NCBI GenBank assembly: GCA_010094045.1
Contig: ML986666.1
Location: forward strand, 144,678-208,677
DNA: 64,000 nucleotides
From: Lojkania enalia
Lineage: Eukaryota; Ascomycota; Dothideomycetes; Pleosporales
Direction of reading: 5' to 3'
Shown: positions 1-11,102 of the stretch, in pieces
How the letters are laid out: every line of letters starts with the position of its first letter
How positions within the stretch are numbered: the stretch's first letter is position 1
Program-made: the position numbers and the translations under genes
The notes under the pieces: model-generated
Database searches by the model: none
Seen by the model: only the letters and a program-made list of their open reading frames with translations
Told to the model about the DNA's origin: nothing

Positions 1-2
1 TC

Positions 3-1577
3 AAACGCAATGGCCCGATCAATGTGGAGCTCACTAACGGTCACACTGCAATGGGCGCAAGCAGCCTGATCAACCTCGTTTCCTCTAAGAAGCCTAAGAG
101 GCGCAGTGCCGGACCAGATACCCGTGACCTGGACCGTTTTAGCCAGACGTACAGCCCACGCCCTGTGTCGGTGGCCGTCGGCTCTACCGCACACCGCCAA
201 AATCTCTCTGGCTCAACGTTCAATCCCCACTTCGACAATGTTGAGCTTGAACTTGAGAGCATCCTTGCTGATGAGGACATGCTGAACGATGAGGTGACAC
301 TAGGCCTCATCAAGAACCTCAAGATTCCCTCACCTACTACTTCTCCGCCACCAACCGACAAGGAGGTCCTCTTCCCGGCCTATCTCATCAATCTCGTCAC
401 CTCCGAAATGTGGAATAATGGCTTTGTCAAGGAATCCGAACGCTTCCTTGCCAACGTCATGCAGTCCATCCAGCAAGAAGTCATGCAGCACGATGGTGAC
501 GAAGCGATCAATCCTGGTGCCTTCTGGTTGTCCAACGTCCACGAGATGCTCTCTTTCGTCTTCCTTGCGGAAGACTGGTACGAACAGCAAAAGACTGATA
601 ATTACGAATACGATCGACTATTGGAGATTGTCAAGCACGATTTAGAAAGTCTTGAGTTCAACATCTATCATACCTGGATGAAGGTGCTTAAGAAGAAGCT
701 TCAGAAGATGATTGTTCCCGCAATTATCGAGTCGCAGTCTCTCCCGGGCTTTGTCACAAACGAGAGCAACCGATTCCTTGGCAAGCTCCTCCAGAGCAAC
801 AATGCCCCGGCATTCAGCATGGACAATTTGCTTAGTCTGTTGAACAACGTTTACAAGGCAATGAAGGCCTACTATCTGGAAGATTCTATTATCACCCAGA
901 CAGTCACCGAGTTGCTCAGGCTTGTTGGTGTCACAGCTTTCAACGATCTCTTGATGAGGAGAAATTTCCTCTCTTGGAAGCGCGGTCTCCAGATTAATTA
1001 TAACATTACCCGTATCGAGGAATGGTGCAAGTCACATGATATGCCCGAGGGTACTCTTCAGCTTGAGCACTTGATGCAGGCCACCAAACTCCTACAGCTC
1101 AAGAAAGCCACGTTAAACGACATTGAAATCATCCAGGATATCTGCTGGATGCTATCACCCAACCAGATCCAGAAGCTTCTCAACCAATACTTGGTTGCCG
1201 ACTATGAGCAGCCCATCAACGGAGAAATTATGAAGGCTGTCGCCTCAAGGGTCACAGAGAAGAGCGATGTTCTATTGTTGACAGCAGTGGATATGGAGGA
1301 CTCTGGACCGTACGAGATTGCAGAACCTAGAGTCATCACGGCGTTGGAGACATACACTCCTTCATGTAAGCACAATCTCTCCCCACTACTGCAAGTTGTG
1401 GAAGCTGACATTCACATCATAGGGCTTCAAACTCCCCGTCTAAAGCGCCTGGCGGAGATTGTCTCGCAACAAGCGATCGCGCAACAGGAGAAGATGGAGT
1501 TTGAAATCGAGCAGGAGCACACAAATGGCGACGGGATGAACGGCCACGCTCTTATGGAAGAGACGGAGGTTGCATAG
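3..1577 (+). CDS. Class V myosin, C-terminal cargo-binding (dilute/DIL) tail, 5' end outside window
   Basis: This is the globular tail of an actin-based class V motor (Myo2/MyoE type), which binds organelles, secretory vesicles and other cargo. The frame is open to the left edge, so the motor, IQ and coiled-coil regions lie outside. About 505 residues are visible. A low-complexity linker of roughly 110 residues is followed by the helical tail. The DIL signature lies in its second half (FNDLLMRRNFLSWKRGLQIN and the helices after it). A 57-nt intron at 1366-1422 (GTAAGC...CATCATAG) keeps frame and has no stop, so it can be mistaken for coding sequence. Removing it restores the usual TYTPSWLQTPRLKRLAEIV. 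The last residues are acidic and Gln-rich. The family call is firm; the ortholog name is inferred. Confidence 0.93.
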   Translation, partial: KRNGPINVELTNGHTAMGASSLINLVSSKKPKRRSAGPDTRDLDRFSQTYSPRPVSVAVGSTAHRQNLSGSTFNPHFDNVELELESILADEDMLNDEVTLGLIKNLKIPSPTTSPPPTDKEVLFPAYLINLVTSEMWNNGFVKESERFLANVMQSIQQEVMQHDGDEAINPGAFWLSNVHEMLSFVFLAEDWYEQQKTDNYEYDRLLEIVKHDLESLEFNIYHTWMKVLKKKLQKMIVPAIIESQSLPGFVTNESNRFLGKLLQSNNAPAFSMDNLLSLLNNVYKAMKAYYLEDSIITQTVTELLRLVGVTAFNDLLMRRNFLSWKRGLQINYNITRIEEWCKSHDMPEGTLQLEHLMQATKLLQLKKATLNDIEIIQDICWMLSPNQIQKLLNQYLVADYEQPINGEIMKAVASRVTEKSDVLLLTAVDMEDSGPYEIAEPRVITALETYTPSCKHNLSPLLQVVEADIHIIGLQTPRLKRLAEIVSQQAIAQQEKMEFEIEQEHTNGDGMNGHALMEETEVA

Positions 1578-1991
1578 ACCATTAGAAGCCTGGTTTTTTA
1601 GTTTTGGAAGCGCGCAATTTTTTCACGCGAGAGATGAGCAATATGACAAAACCCTGTAGTGTAGTGTAGGTTCTCGGGCGCATATGACGTTGGGTATGTA
1701 ATGCCGGGAATTTTTGTCTGGAGGTTTAAGTTCTTTCGATACCTGATCAGGTAGCCTTTTTTCGATGCAAGGGTTTGCTGGAGAAGCAAGCTTCCTTGTT
1801 ACCTAACCCTCGGGTGGGGGTGTATAGTTTTGTGTGCATAGTGTTTGGAGTCTTTTTTCTTAATGAATGGGTGTAATGATGGCCTTGACATTTTGTCGTC
1901 TGCCTGCAACTATTAGATCAGTGTTGAGTGCGTGTTTTTTGGTGACTGTGTCCGATCTTGATTAGCCGGCGTTACTACATTACTTAGAAAA

Positions 1992-2025
<34 letters not shown>

Positions 2026-2754
2026 GAGATACAATTAAGAGCATGAACGTTTGGGTGAAGCACTAGGCTTGCGCTAGTGGTCAAACTTTAATTAATAGGA
2101 GACTTTCTTGGCATTTGGCGGATGTGTTCCATTGTTAGGGGAAGGGAGAGTGGAGTGGAGGGCGAATTGTTGTTGTCTAGCATTCCCTTGAATGATATTG
2201 TATATTGTGACAATAAATTTTAGAGAGTTTTTTCTATTAATTGTAGATGCGATATTGGATTTGCGTATACCTAGGTAACTAGACATGCTCAAATGTCTTT
2301 TGTAGAAGTGGCAGCTTTTGGCGGCCTTGGCACCACTAGTCGGCGTTGCCTACCTAATGGATCACACCTACACTTCACCTGAGCCAGCTGGGCTTCACAA
2401 GATAGCTTCAGCCTGCCATCACGGTGGTCCGCTGACGACTTCAACTTCCATACGCCCACGTACTCACACCCCTTCTTCGTATTCCCACCATCGTCACCAT
2501 GCATCATCTTCGGGAAGTGGAGTGCTGTCTGTCGCCTTGGGCTTGAGAGGTCGTGTTGAGCTAAGCCACTGTCTAGCCTTTACCACGCTAGCGGGTTTTG
2601 CGAGGTTCGTTAAATAATCATACGGAGCTTCTAATCTTTTACTTATGGGGCGAAGTTTTCCTTCTGGAGGCACAAAGCGTTTACAATATCGGCTCTCCAA
2701 ACGCTTTTTACACGTTTGGCTCACACATCCTCCCTTTCCCTCCCAACAGTAACC
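1578..2754. other. Intergenic spacer with a 28-nt poly-T tract
   Basis: This 1.2-kb spacer holds the 3' flank of the myosin gene and the promoter of the C78 peptidase gene. An uninterrupted T run spans about 1995-2022. The open frames here are short and none resembles a known family, so I see no gene. Confidence 0.7.
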
Positions 2755-4442
2755 ATGGCGGAAGATCCGTCCCTTCTAGAATGTCCTATGTGCTCTTTCA
2801 GTGTACTCCCGTCCGATGACTACGTTTTACAACTACACTTTGAGCAAGTGCATACCACGGACTCTCCTTTCAAGATCAAAGACGATCCGGCGTGCTTACC
2901 TCCGTCATCGACTATAGCCCTTTCCTCTAACCGATCAAAACACGCACATACGGTTGAAGCTTCCGATGATATTAGCCACAGCTCCGTCGAATGCCCTGTG
3001 CCTGACTGCGGCGAGTGTATCCCTCTCAATGACTACAACGATCATCTCGACTTGCACGCTGCAGCAACATTATCATTTGACGAGACTACCGGAAAATATC
3101 ATTCTCAACAAACAGCCACTATGCACGGCCCCACCGCCGCTATTACTTCTATGGGAAACACAAAATTACCTTCATTCGTAGAGCAGCACTTTAACACGGC
3201 CGTCCCAGATGCTCTAAGAAGAAACGAGGATGGTGCCCGCAAGCTGAAGAAGAAGAAGAGGGGTCGAAATGATTCCTCTGGCAGCGAGAAAAGCACTATT
3301 TCCAGGAGCATTCTGAGCTTCAACCCCTTTGCGAAGTACAACAAGATCGTTAAGCCGCCTGTAAGCACGGTTCGACTTGGCGTAAGCTTTCTGCCCTGCA
3401 CCTAAATCGGCCTACGCTAATCCGTCATGATAGAAAAAGGAACTTGGTCCTCATGCATGGGAAGAACGTATGCCTCAATGGCTTTATGATCAACTCACTT
3501 CTGGGCCGAAAATAACTGTCGTCAACCGCATCGGCCGAGACGGCCGCCTTATCAAACAGGAGCAGGTGCAGAACGAGACACCAGGTGTCATTCCTATACT
3601 CGCTCAACTATCCGCCCTTGATCGATCTGTTGAAAGGGCTTATTACTGCCATCCTTCTACAATTCACATTGGCAAAACTCCAAGGGAAGGTGGTTTCTGT
3701 GGGTATCGAAATATTCAGATGCTTGTATCTTACATACAGGGTGCCAAAGCGCAAGGTCATGAGGAGTTTCCCGGACGTACACCTGGTATCCTGAAGCTTC
3801 AAGACCTTATCGAGGAGGCATGGGATAAAGGCATCAACACCATTGGCCGGCAACAGACTGGTGGCATCCGAAACACTCGAAAGTACATCGGAACACCAGA
3901 GGTACGAACACGACAAGTTTGTGTGAATTATCCTGACTCACATGGTTACAGGCACAAGCGCTTTTCCTAAGCTCCCAGATTGATTGCGGCGTTCAAATGT
4001 TCAATGATAGCCCCGATGGCCAGATTATAGCCCACGACGCACTTTTTGCGGCCATAGAAACCTACTTTGCGCAAGCTGCCGTTAAGGACGGCTCAAATGT
4101 GTGCAAGACTCTTTTGCCGCCAATCTATCTTCAGTACGAAGGTCACTCTCTCACCATTGTCGGGCTCGAGCGCAGGAAGAATGGCGCCCACGAACTCATG
4201 GTCTTTGATCCAATGTATAGCACGAGCCCAGCCATGCATCGTTTGATCGGACGAAAGAGTATCAAAAATAGTAGGCCGGAGGTCTTGTACGCCTATCGTA
4301 GGGGTGCAAGGCAACTGCAGAGGCATGCTGCTTTTGAGGTTCTTATGTACGTTACGTCTCACCAACTTGGTGGTGCCAATATTGACTGATGTTCCTCAGG
4401 CTTACGGCGCATCCGCCCTTGTTCCCGGCTTGGGATGTATGA
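2755..4442 (+). CDS. C78-family cysteine peptidase, ZUFSP/ZUP1-like deubiquitinase
   Basis: Proposed exons are 2755-3381, 3434-3901, 3952-4346 and 4400-4442, giving 510 residues. The start is the ATG in an ACCATGG context. Two zinc-finger-like segments lie N-terminally (CPMCSF...H-x4-H and CPVPDCGEC...H-x3-H), followed by a basic KLKKKKRGR patch. The peptidase domain carries a Cys in GGFCGYRNIQ (about residue 298), a His in LQYEGHSLTIVG (about 430) and an Asp in FDPMY (about 451). From memory, this spacing matches the Cys-His-Asp triad of human ZUFSP. Members cleave ubiquitin chains, with a K63 preference in ZUFSP, and act in genome maintenance; S. pombe Mug105 is related. All three triad residues are present, so the enzyme is probably active. 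Ubiquitin rather than UFM1 as substrate is inferred from the family. Confidence 0.88.
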
Positions 4443-4587
4443 GACACTTGACCTTACACGCCCTTTCACTTCACTCATGCAGAGATACCCAAACCTTCCA
4501 CAGCTACCTAGAATCATTTAATCACAAATCATTGAATGTCATATTTAGCCTCTCCCTTTCGTCTATATCTTATCAATTCATACTACC

Positions 4588-6003
4588 ATGGTTGTGCTGA
4601 ACATGGTATGACAGGTTCTCCGCCAGTTTCCCGATTGCCGCTATGTCTATGTTTTCTTCCGTTCTCGTACTCTCGGTTTTGACGTCTATCCCGAAGACCA
4701 CTTCTTACGCAACTTTCCTTGGCAGCAATACGGCGGACTCTGGATTATTGATGATGCTCGCTTTGCCCGGTCCGGGAGGATGAGCCCACTCATTGCTCAA
4801 GCCCTTCGACGGATTACTAGTGAGGGGTCCGCCTCTTCAATTTCTAATTTCTCTAGAAAAGACAATGTGCCCAAGAGCATGAGTAGCTCTTTCGATATCG
4901 GATTATCCAGCCGTCAGGCGCCAATTTTAGCAGGACCGAGGAGTGGTCCTTCTACTCGACAAGCATCGCTCATATCATCGGTGGACGGTTCGCAAGGCTT
5001 TGCTTCACAGTCTCCATCTGATGCCCTCAACCCGGTCCTTGATATGATCGGAATGCATAGCGCTCAACCATGCACAAGCCCATCTAAGGCCAGGCCTACA
5101 CTTACCATTAAGACCGGCTTTGTGCGAAGGGCTCCTGGTTACCCTAGTCCTTTTTCCCCTACCCGCAATGCAAAGATATTCTATCCATCACCCCAGTCGG
5201 AAAAAGGAAGTAGTGCTGCAACGCCACGACCTAGCAGCCCTATGAGCATAGATGGTTCCGACATGTGTGGACCGTCCCGACGCTGCACCTCTCACAACTA
5301 CGAGATGTACTCTTTCCCGATGAACCCATACGACGACTCAAGCCCGGATAGCGTCCCGTCCGAAGCCATTGGCAAGAACACATACAGCTGCCTATCGTTC
5401 ATTCCCAACGGCAGCCAAGGACGCCATCCAGCCAAAGCAACACGCATCACCTCGCCCGCATGCTCCGCCTCGACAACCTGCACCACCCCTACGAGCCCTG
5501 TCTCCCCGCGAACCGCAATGCTGAAAAACATGGCGGGCAAACAGGCCGTGCAAAATATGTCCCACCGTCCACACCCCACCACCCAACCCGCCTGGCCCAC
5601 CACAAATCCCAACGGCACCATCATCCCCCTCCCCCTCTCCCCATCCCTCTCCACATCACCGTCCTTGTCCTCGCCCCCGCCCCTCTCCCTCTCCCCTCCC
5701 GCAATTCCCATCGCCAACGGTATAGAAACCGATGCCGTCTCGCCCATCTCGCCCACGGGCACCATGCTCTCGTACACGTCAAACCGCGCCGTGGACTCGG
5801 GTCTGCTGGCCGTCAAACCGCTCTCCGAGGCGCAAGTCGCCGAGTATAGGTTCTGGAGGCCGTGCGGGAGGAGGGGATGTATGGTTGGTTGCGGCGGAGC
5901 GAGCGAGGGGGAGGTTGGGGCTGCGAGGAGGCTATTTAGGGATGTGGAGGTTGTTGGGGAGGAGGAGGATAACAATGATGATGAGAATGGGGAAAGTGTT
6001 TGA
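4588..6003 (+). CDS. Unrecognised Ser/Pro-rich protein with conserved-looking N-terminal block; in-frame TGA near start
   Basis: I do not recognise the family. The first safe ATG is 4780 (407 residues), but the same frame stays open back to 4612 and reads like ordinary globular protein (VLRQFPDCRYVYVFF, YGGLWIIDDARF). Further upstream, an ATG at 4588 in a perfect ACCATGG context opens this frame but meets TGA at 4609-4611. Either 4614 (tatgacag) is a splice acceptor for an exon I could not find, or the gene carries a nonsense or readthrough codon, or translation starts at 4780. The middle is Ser/Pro/Thr-rich and probably disordered. A Cys-rich RPCGRRGCMVGCGG patch and an acidic tail close the protein. 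It starts about 150 bp after the C78 peptidase stop codon on the same strand. Confidence 0.6.
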
Positions 6004-6125
6004 GTGGTTGGGTATATTTTTTTTTTTTTTACACCGAGGTGTAATTAGTTCGGTTATTGTTTGATTTTGGATGGTTGATGATGGGGCGTTTGCGGTGTGG
6101 TCATGGTTTGTTTGTTTTTTTATTG

Positions 6126-6163
<38 letters not shown>

Positions 6164-6483
6164 TGTGTAGTGTTTTGGTTTGCGGGGTCACTCACGCTCG
6201 TTCTTAGGCGATGCTCTCTTATGACATTTTCATTCCTGTTATAGTTAGTGAGTTCTTTACTTGCTACTACAACGTGGATACTAGTTTATGACCCTTTGAG
6301 TAGAAGGATTGCACAGAAAGCGCGGGATATGAGTCGGTTGGTTTACTAGGTATTTTAGAAGTGAGAAATTGGGGTATCAATTACTTGGTAGACTATAAAC
6401 TATGGTTTGCTACCTTTGCGTTATGGTACAAATACTTGATATTTCCTTTATCCCTCGCAATATTATGATATGTTAATGCAGGC
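6004..6483. other. Convergent 3' spacer with T-rich tracts
   Basis: This spacer lies between two convergent genes. It contains T runs near 6018-6030 and 6130-6156 and an AT-rich stretch before the cwc2 stop codon. No gene is visible. Confidence 0.6.
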
Positions 6484-7867
6484 TCAGTCGCTGTCGTCAT
6501 CGTCGTCACTGCCGTAGCCAACTAAAGGCCCTGTAGCTGGGGTTGGTTTCTTCGTCGTCGATGAGGCTGTGAAGCCTTTTAACGCAGCCAATGTCGAGCT
6601 AGACAGGATTCCCTTGTTGATTCTTGTCTGAGCGTTTTCCTGCTCTTCTTGCCGTTGTCGTACGGGGACGATATCCTCACCAGTTTCCTCCTCGTGGTCG
6701 TTGTCGCCCTCGCCGGCGACTTCTCCGCCCTCGATCATCATATTTTGCTCCGGCGCGCCTATCTCCTTGGCCTGTTCCCACTCGGCCTTCTCCTTTGCAA
6801 ACCACACGTCGTCCGGCGCTTCATAACCTGGCAATCCAAAGTTTCCTTCCACTTTCCTCCTCTTCCTCTGCTCCGGGTCGCGACCCTCGATCTCAGCGAC
6901 GTAGGATGCTGGGAGCGCTTTTCGGATCGCCTCGGCAGCCTGCTCCTCTATGCGGCGGGCCTCGCGCTTCTGAGCGGCTGGGTTGGGGTCCACGGTTGCC
7001 CAGCGGACGTTTAGGATCTCAGAGTGGTCGAGGGCTTGGTGGGCCATGGCTTCCTTTGCGAATTGGGAGTTTGCTGTTGCACACGTTAGCAGGATATGAT
7101 GTTATAGATTTATTTATATTGAAGTGTGAGGAAAATGGAAAGGGATATATTTACGCACCTTCGTTTAGGTACGTGACAAAAGCAACGCCACGCGCCGTAA
7201 GGACCCTTATCCGCTCGATCTGGCCCCATTCCTGGAAGTGGCGAGCGACAATCTCCTCGATGTCGTCGGAAACGAAGATGCGGCCAACGTATAAAGTGCG
7301 ATTCTGGCGTAGGAAGCTGCCCACGCCGCCCATGTCATCACGGTAGTCGCTGAACTTGTCCCGCCCGAAGCAGTCGACATTGCTGGGAAATATGTCCGTC
7401 ACCGTCGGCAGGCGGTGCAGGTACTCGCAGTCGACGCCCTTGGGACATATCCCCCGTGCGAAGAAGAGGCAGAAGTAGCTGCCCGGTATCTGGTCCGCCC
7501 GAGTGTAGCCCGAATCCCTGGCGATGCTGCAGCGGTTTGGTGCAGCCGTCTGCGATAGGTATTTGTCCTCGCGGTCGCCGCCGGACCATTTGTTGTACCA
7601 GATGTTGTACACGGTACCCGTCGGCGGGGGTCTCTCGGACTTGAACGTTGCGGAGTCAACCTGCGGGCGGGCGGGCCGCCTCTTGCGGCGGATGATCTTC
7701 TTGACACGTTTCCCCTCGGCGTTGGTAGTTATTACGGTGGTTTCTGTAGTCTGAGCGGGGACGAGGTCGGCGGATGCCGGGGTTGTGAGTGAGGTTGAGC
7801 CTGTGGGATCGCCCGCGTCTTCCGTCGTTGTCGCCGTTGTAGCCGGCGGGGATCGTACTTCGGCCAT
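6484..7867 (-). CDS. cwc2: Pre-mRNA-splicing factor Cwc2 (RBM22-like)
   Basis: Exons are 7867-7159 and 7073-6484, with an 85-nt intron, giving 432 residues. Cwc2 belongs to the Prp19-associated (NTC-related) complex and contacts U6 snRNA and the intron in the active spliceosome. In order there are a Thr-rich N-terminus, a basic KKIIRRKRRPARP stretch, a Torus/CCCH zinc finger (CLFFARGICPKGVDCEYLH, near residues 130-155), and an RRM with RNP2-like TLYVGRIFV and RNP1-like ARGVAFVTYL, split by the intron. After these come a helical region with KRRKVEGNFGLPGYE and an acidic DDDDDSD end. The RRM continues correctly across the splice (YLNE-ANSQFAKEAM). Identification is firm. Confidence 0.95.
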
Positions 7868-9226
7868 GGTCAGGTTTTGTTTGGTGAATGAATGAGCTTT
7901 GTCTAAGTAGTCGTGAGGTTGGAAGACGGTATGATGTCGTTGTGTTGGTGTCGGAACTTTTTTGCAGCCAAAAGCTACACTAGGCGGGTTATCCCCGGTT
8001 AAGGAAAATGGTGGATGATGATTGGTCGGGGCATTGCTACTAGCACTACTTTCTTTACTAGCAATGGAGAGAGTGACAACGATTCGTCAGAAAAATGCAT
8101 TCAGATTTCTCGGAATTTTGAGTAAGTGCCTAAGAGCAGACAAATTAGGTCTTAAAAACTTTCTTCAAGCTAGGAGATCGACTTATCTGTTGCGACGTTT
8201 CCTTCCCTAGCCCCTGTCGTTGTAGCAGCAGATGGATGTTTTGAAGGAAGACCTTGTGCTCGAGCCGGATGAATCAATATAAGGATCAAGTCCTACTTGA
8301 ATCGCCATTTCCAATTACAAGTAGAGAATGGCGTTTCCATGTTTTCGTCGCATGCTAGTATCGTTTAGTATCGTCTTTTTTCCTATCTATAAAGCATCCT
8401 CAATTCCTAAAGCATGAAAAAATGTTTGATCTTTACAGGGCCGTTTTATGTCTACCAATTACTATATTCACAGATATTTTGTCTCCGCTCGCATGCTTTT
8501 TGGACACTCTTAGCTGTTAGGTGTTTCACAGAGCCGGCTGCCCTCCCAACTTTTGTGCTTCCGGTTCCAAAAGAGGGTTTGATATTCCCCACACTTTACC
8601 TATACTGGATGAAAGAATGTACTCTTTACTGTCGAAATGTGAGGTTTTCCTTCTGGAAAGAGTTTCCCAGGTCGGCCAACTTGTGTCTTCAATCTATCAA
8701 CCATTTTGCTAAAACACTCGAAACTTGGATGAGGCTCTACGAGGAGCAAATGACTTATTGGCGCTGATATACCAGCATTGGGGAACAAGACAACAAGGCA
8801 ATTAAAAGTTCGATCCTAAAGAATCCTCTAGCCTAAGATTTCAGCTATGTCCATTCACTAGGCGATAAAAAGGTGGGGACCACCAAATCCAGCGTGCTTG
8901 TTGATTGGACCGTAGTTTCAGCCTGGCCAACCTTGATGGCAGAGATATGGTTTCAATCACGCTAATTTACCGTTCTGAGCGCCATAGCTGGATCCCACTG
9001 GTCTCTTTTTAGCTGCAGTGCAGTTCAAGCTGCTTTAGCTCTCTGCACGTCCTGAAGTGAACCGTGCTATGAGGGGGAAAGAAGCATAAAGTTCTCGAGG
9101 ATTCTATCACTCGGCAAGAGCTTGCCCCGCACTACTTCGTATGCTTTTTAATTTGAAGTCGAAAAGTCCGTTAACGTAACCCATTCGCAAACATTAGTAC
9201 TTAAGATCTACCTAGTATTTGGTACA
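7868..9226. other. Spacer with an unrecognised coding-like relic
   Basis: The cwc2 promoter occupies the left end. Around 8521-8805 (+ strand) one frame reads like protein (LLSKCEVFLLERVSQVGQLV, then, after a TAA, NLDEALRGANDLLALIYQHW). It could be a decayed gene or two exons of an unrecognised one. Nothing else in the interval is supported. Confidence 0.35.
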
Positions 9227-9805
9227 ATGAGCTCTGCAAATTGTACTGTCGGAATATGTCCGTCCGACTGTAGCGATAGTGGTCTGTCAACCACCGGAAA
9301 TATTGTTGGAATCTTAACATTTGCGTATGCATTGTTCGCTGGTCTGATGTACTATTATTATGTAGTCAATGATGCGAGTGAAGAAATGGCTCGGCTTGCA
9401 GAAGACCTTGAAGATGCATATACAGAAGGGACAATCTTAAGCCAGGGCGTGAAAGACTACATCACCGAGTCGAACAACCCACCGCTCAAAAAACATTACG
9501 ATGATTTGGAGGAAATATTAGCGAAAGTTGACAAGAAACTCAACGATTTGGCAAGTCCATCTTCCGCCTCCCCAAGCCGGCCAACTGCGACTCCAAACCC
9601 CGTTCGCCCAGACCCAAACTCTTCGCAGCGGGATGAATTAGTTTCGGATTACGTGCGCCGCCAGTACCTCCCCACGGTACGCATTCGGTACCTAGCCAAG
9701 CGGAGGCATCTGCGAGATCTATTGAGGAACTTGACGCGAGAGATCAAAATCATGAAATATTTGGCAAGAGACCATAAATTAGGGTTCGTCAAGTTATCTC
9801 GTTAA
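9227..9805 (+). CDS. Small one-pass membrane protein of unknown function
   Basis: This intronless gene of 192 residues starts at an ATG preceded by GGTACA. The N-terminus is Cys-rich (NCTVGICPSDCSDSG) and leads into a single hydrophobic segment (about residues 24-45, TTGNIVGILTFAYALFAGLM). A charged helical region follows (about 48-110), then a Pro/Ser linker and a basic C-terminal helix (YLAKRRHLRDLLRNLTREIK). This layout resembles a family of small fungal membrane proteins of unknown role; I cannot name it. It stands alone between gene-poor stretches. The high-quality open frame argues for a real gene. Confidence 0.7.
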   Translation: MSSANCTVGICPSDCSDSGLSTTGNIVGILTFAYALFAGLMYYYYVVNDASEEMARLAEDLEDAYTEGTILSQGVKDYITESNNPPLKKHYDDLEEILAKVDKKLNDLASPSSASPSRPTATPNPVRPDPNSSQRDELVSDYVRRQYLPTVRIRYLAKRRHLRDLLRNLTREIKIMKYLARDHKLGFVKLSR

Positions 9806-11102
9806 TCAGTATTTGCGATGCTAACGAGGTGCAAGGATTGTTGCATATACAGATGAAACAGCCTTTCGCCGGTGGACTGTCGACAAGCTAGGCGGACCCT
9901 AGAAGAAAAGTATCTAGAGTTGGCGAATATGTGAAAGGCTTGGTCGTTAAACAATATAGATAATAGAAAGCAGGAAGCTAGCAGAAACAGCTGACAAATA
10001 GGGCTATGGTTTTCAACAAAGATTAGAAAGGGTATTATCTTCCTCTTTACAAAGCATATTATCAATTAATGTTGAAGCATCCATTAAACTCATCTTGAGA
10101 TTCGCATCGAGTATCTCGAGATTGCTCGTTGTGGTACCGTTGATAGAATGTCATGCATAACTAAGAGCTCGGCTAGATATATGAATCTGTGATGATTTGG
10201 TCCAATCCTTCATCAATCATTAATCGAGTCCTTTCTTGCTGCTTTCATCCTAGCCATCTAACCAACTGCGGCTAAATGTTTCTTTGTCCATTCCCTTTTC
10301 AAAGCCCAGTATCTTTACTAAATCCGCTAGGGGGTCACTTGTATCACCACTTATACCTTCATGATATCAAGTCTCGAGCTACCTTGTTTCGTCCTTGATC
10401 TTTCTCCAGTCGCTTAAAAATCATCTCTACGAGCTAGGCTAGGTTGGAAAGCATAGCTTGAGACACTATTAATGCTCAAAGCCACGTAAATAACCCTACA
10501 TATGAAGAGGCTAACGAAGATAGACCTCTCATTATTGCCGGAAGGGACGTACACTCCGATTACTTCTTATACAAGCTTAGACATCGAAAGCGGATCTTGC
10601 CAAGGTTACGGTGACCTGCAAGAAATTTGAGATAAAAAGTCAAAATAGCGACTACTATCCTTGACGGGACAAATTACGTGTCAGAGAAACTATGTCGCCT
10701 TGACTTTGCCGCAGCGAGTTCGAATATGTTAGGAATTTGTGAACTTGATATTCCTTCTCGGAAATTTAACTTTTCCATATATGAGTACTGTGATAGGGAT
10801 TTGGCGAGTCTACTGAGTACGATTTTATACTACCGTACGGGAGCAGGTTATCCGGTTGCAGGTTGTATCAGATACCGTCGCACGATATCTAATCACGCTG
10901 GATATCAGCTGATATACACTTCCTTATGTACATAAATATAGCCTGCTGGCCATCCTCAATCAACCAGTTCAGCTCCTCATCTCCCTCCCTGAGACAAGAT
11001 TCGCCTCTCACCACAAGTACCGTAGTACTTGTTCATTTAGTCCGAGTATGAAAGCTGCCCCTTCCGCCAAGCCTCCAAATTACCTAATGTTAGGCGACGG
11101 AG
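9806..11102. other. Gene-poor spacer
   Basis: AT-rich sequence with only short, unconvincing open frames. Nothing recognisable was found. It adjoins the kinase relic and probably belongs to the same decayed stretch. Confidence 0.5.

Noticed and set aside
5298..5975. Long minus-strand frame (225 codons)
   Set aside because: It is antisense to the Ser/Pro-rich coding frame, and its composition reflects that low-complexity sequence.
2755..6003. A single fused gene joining the C78 peptidase to the downstream Ser/Pro-rich ORF
   Set aside because: Splicing 4346 to 4400 gives a natural peptidase C-terminus (MLTAHPPLFPAWDV, stop), and joining 4346 directly to 4615 puts the second ORF out of frame.
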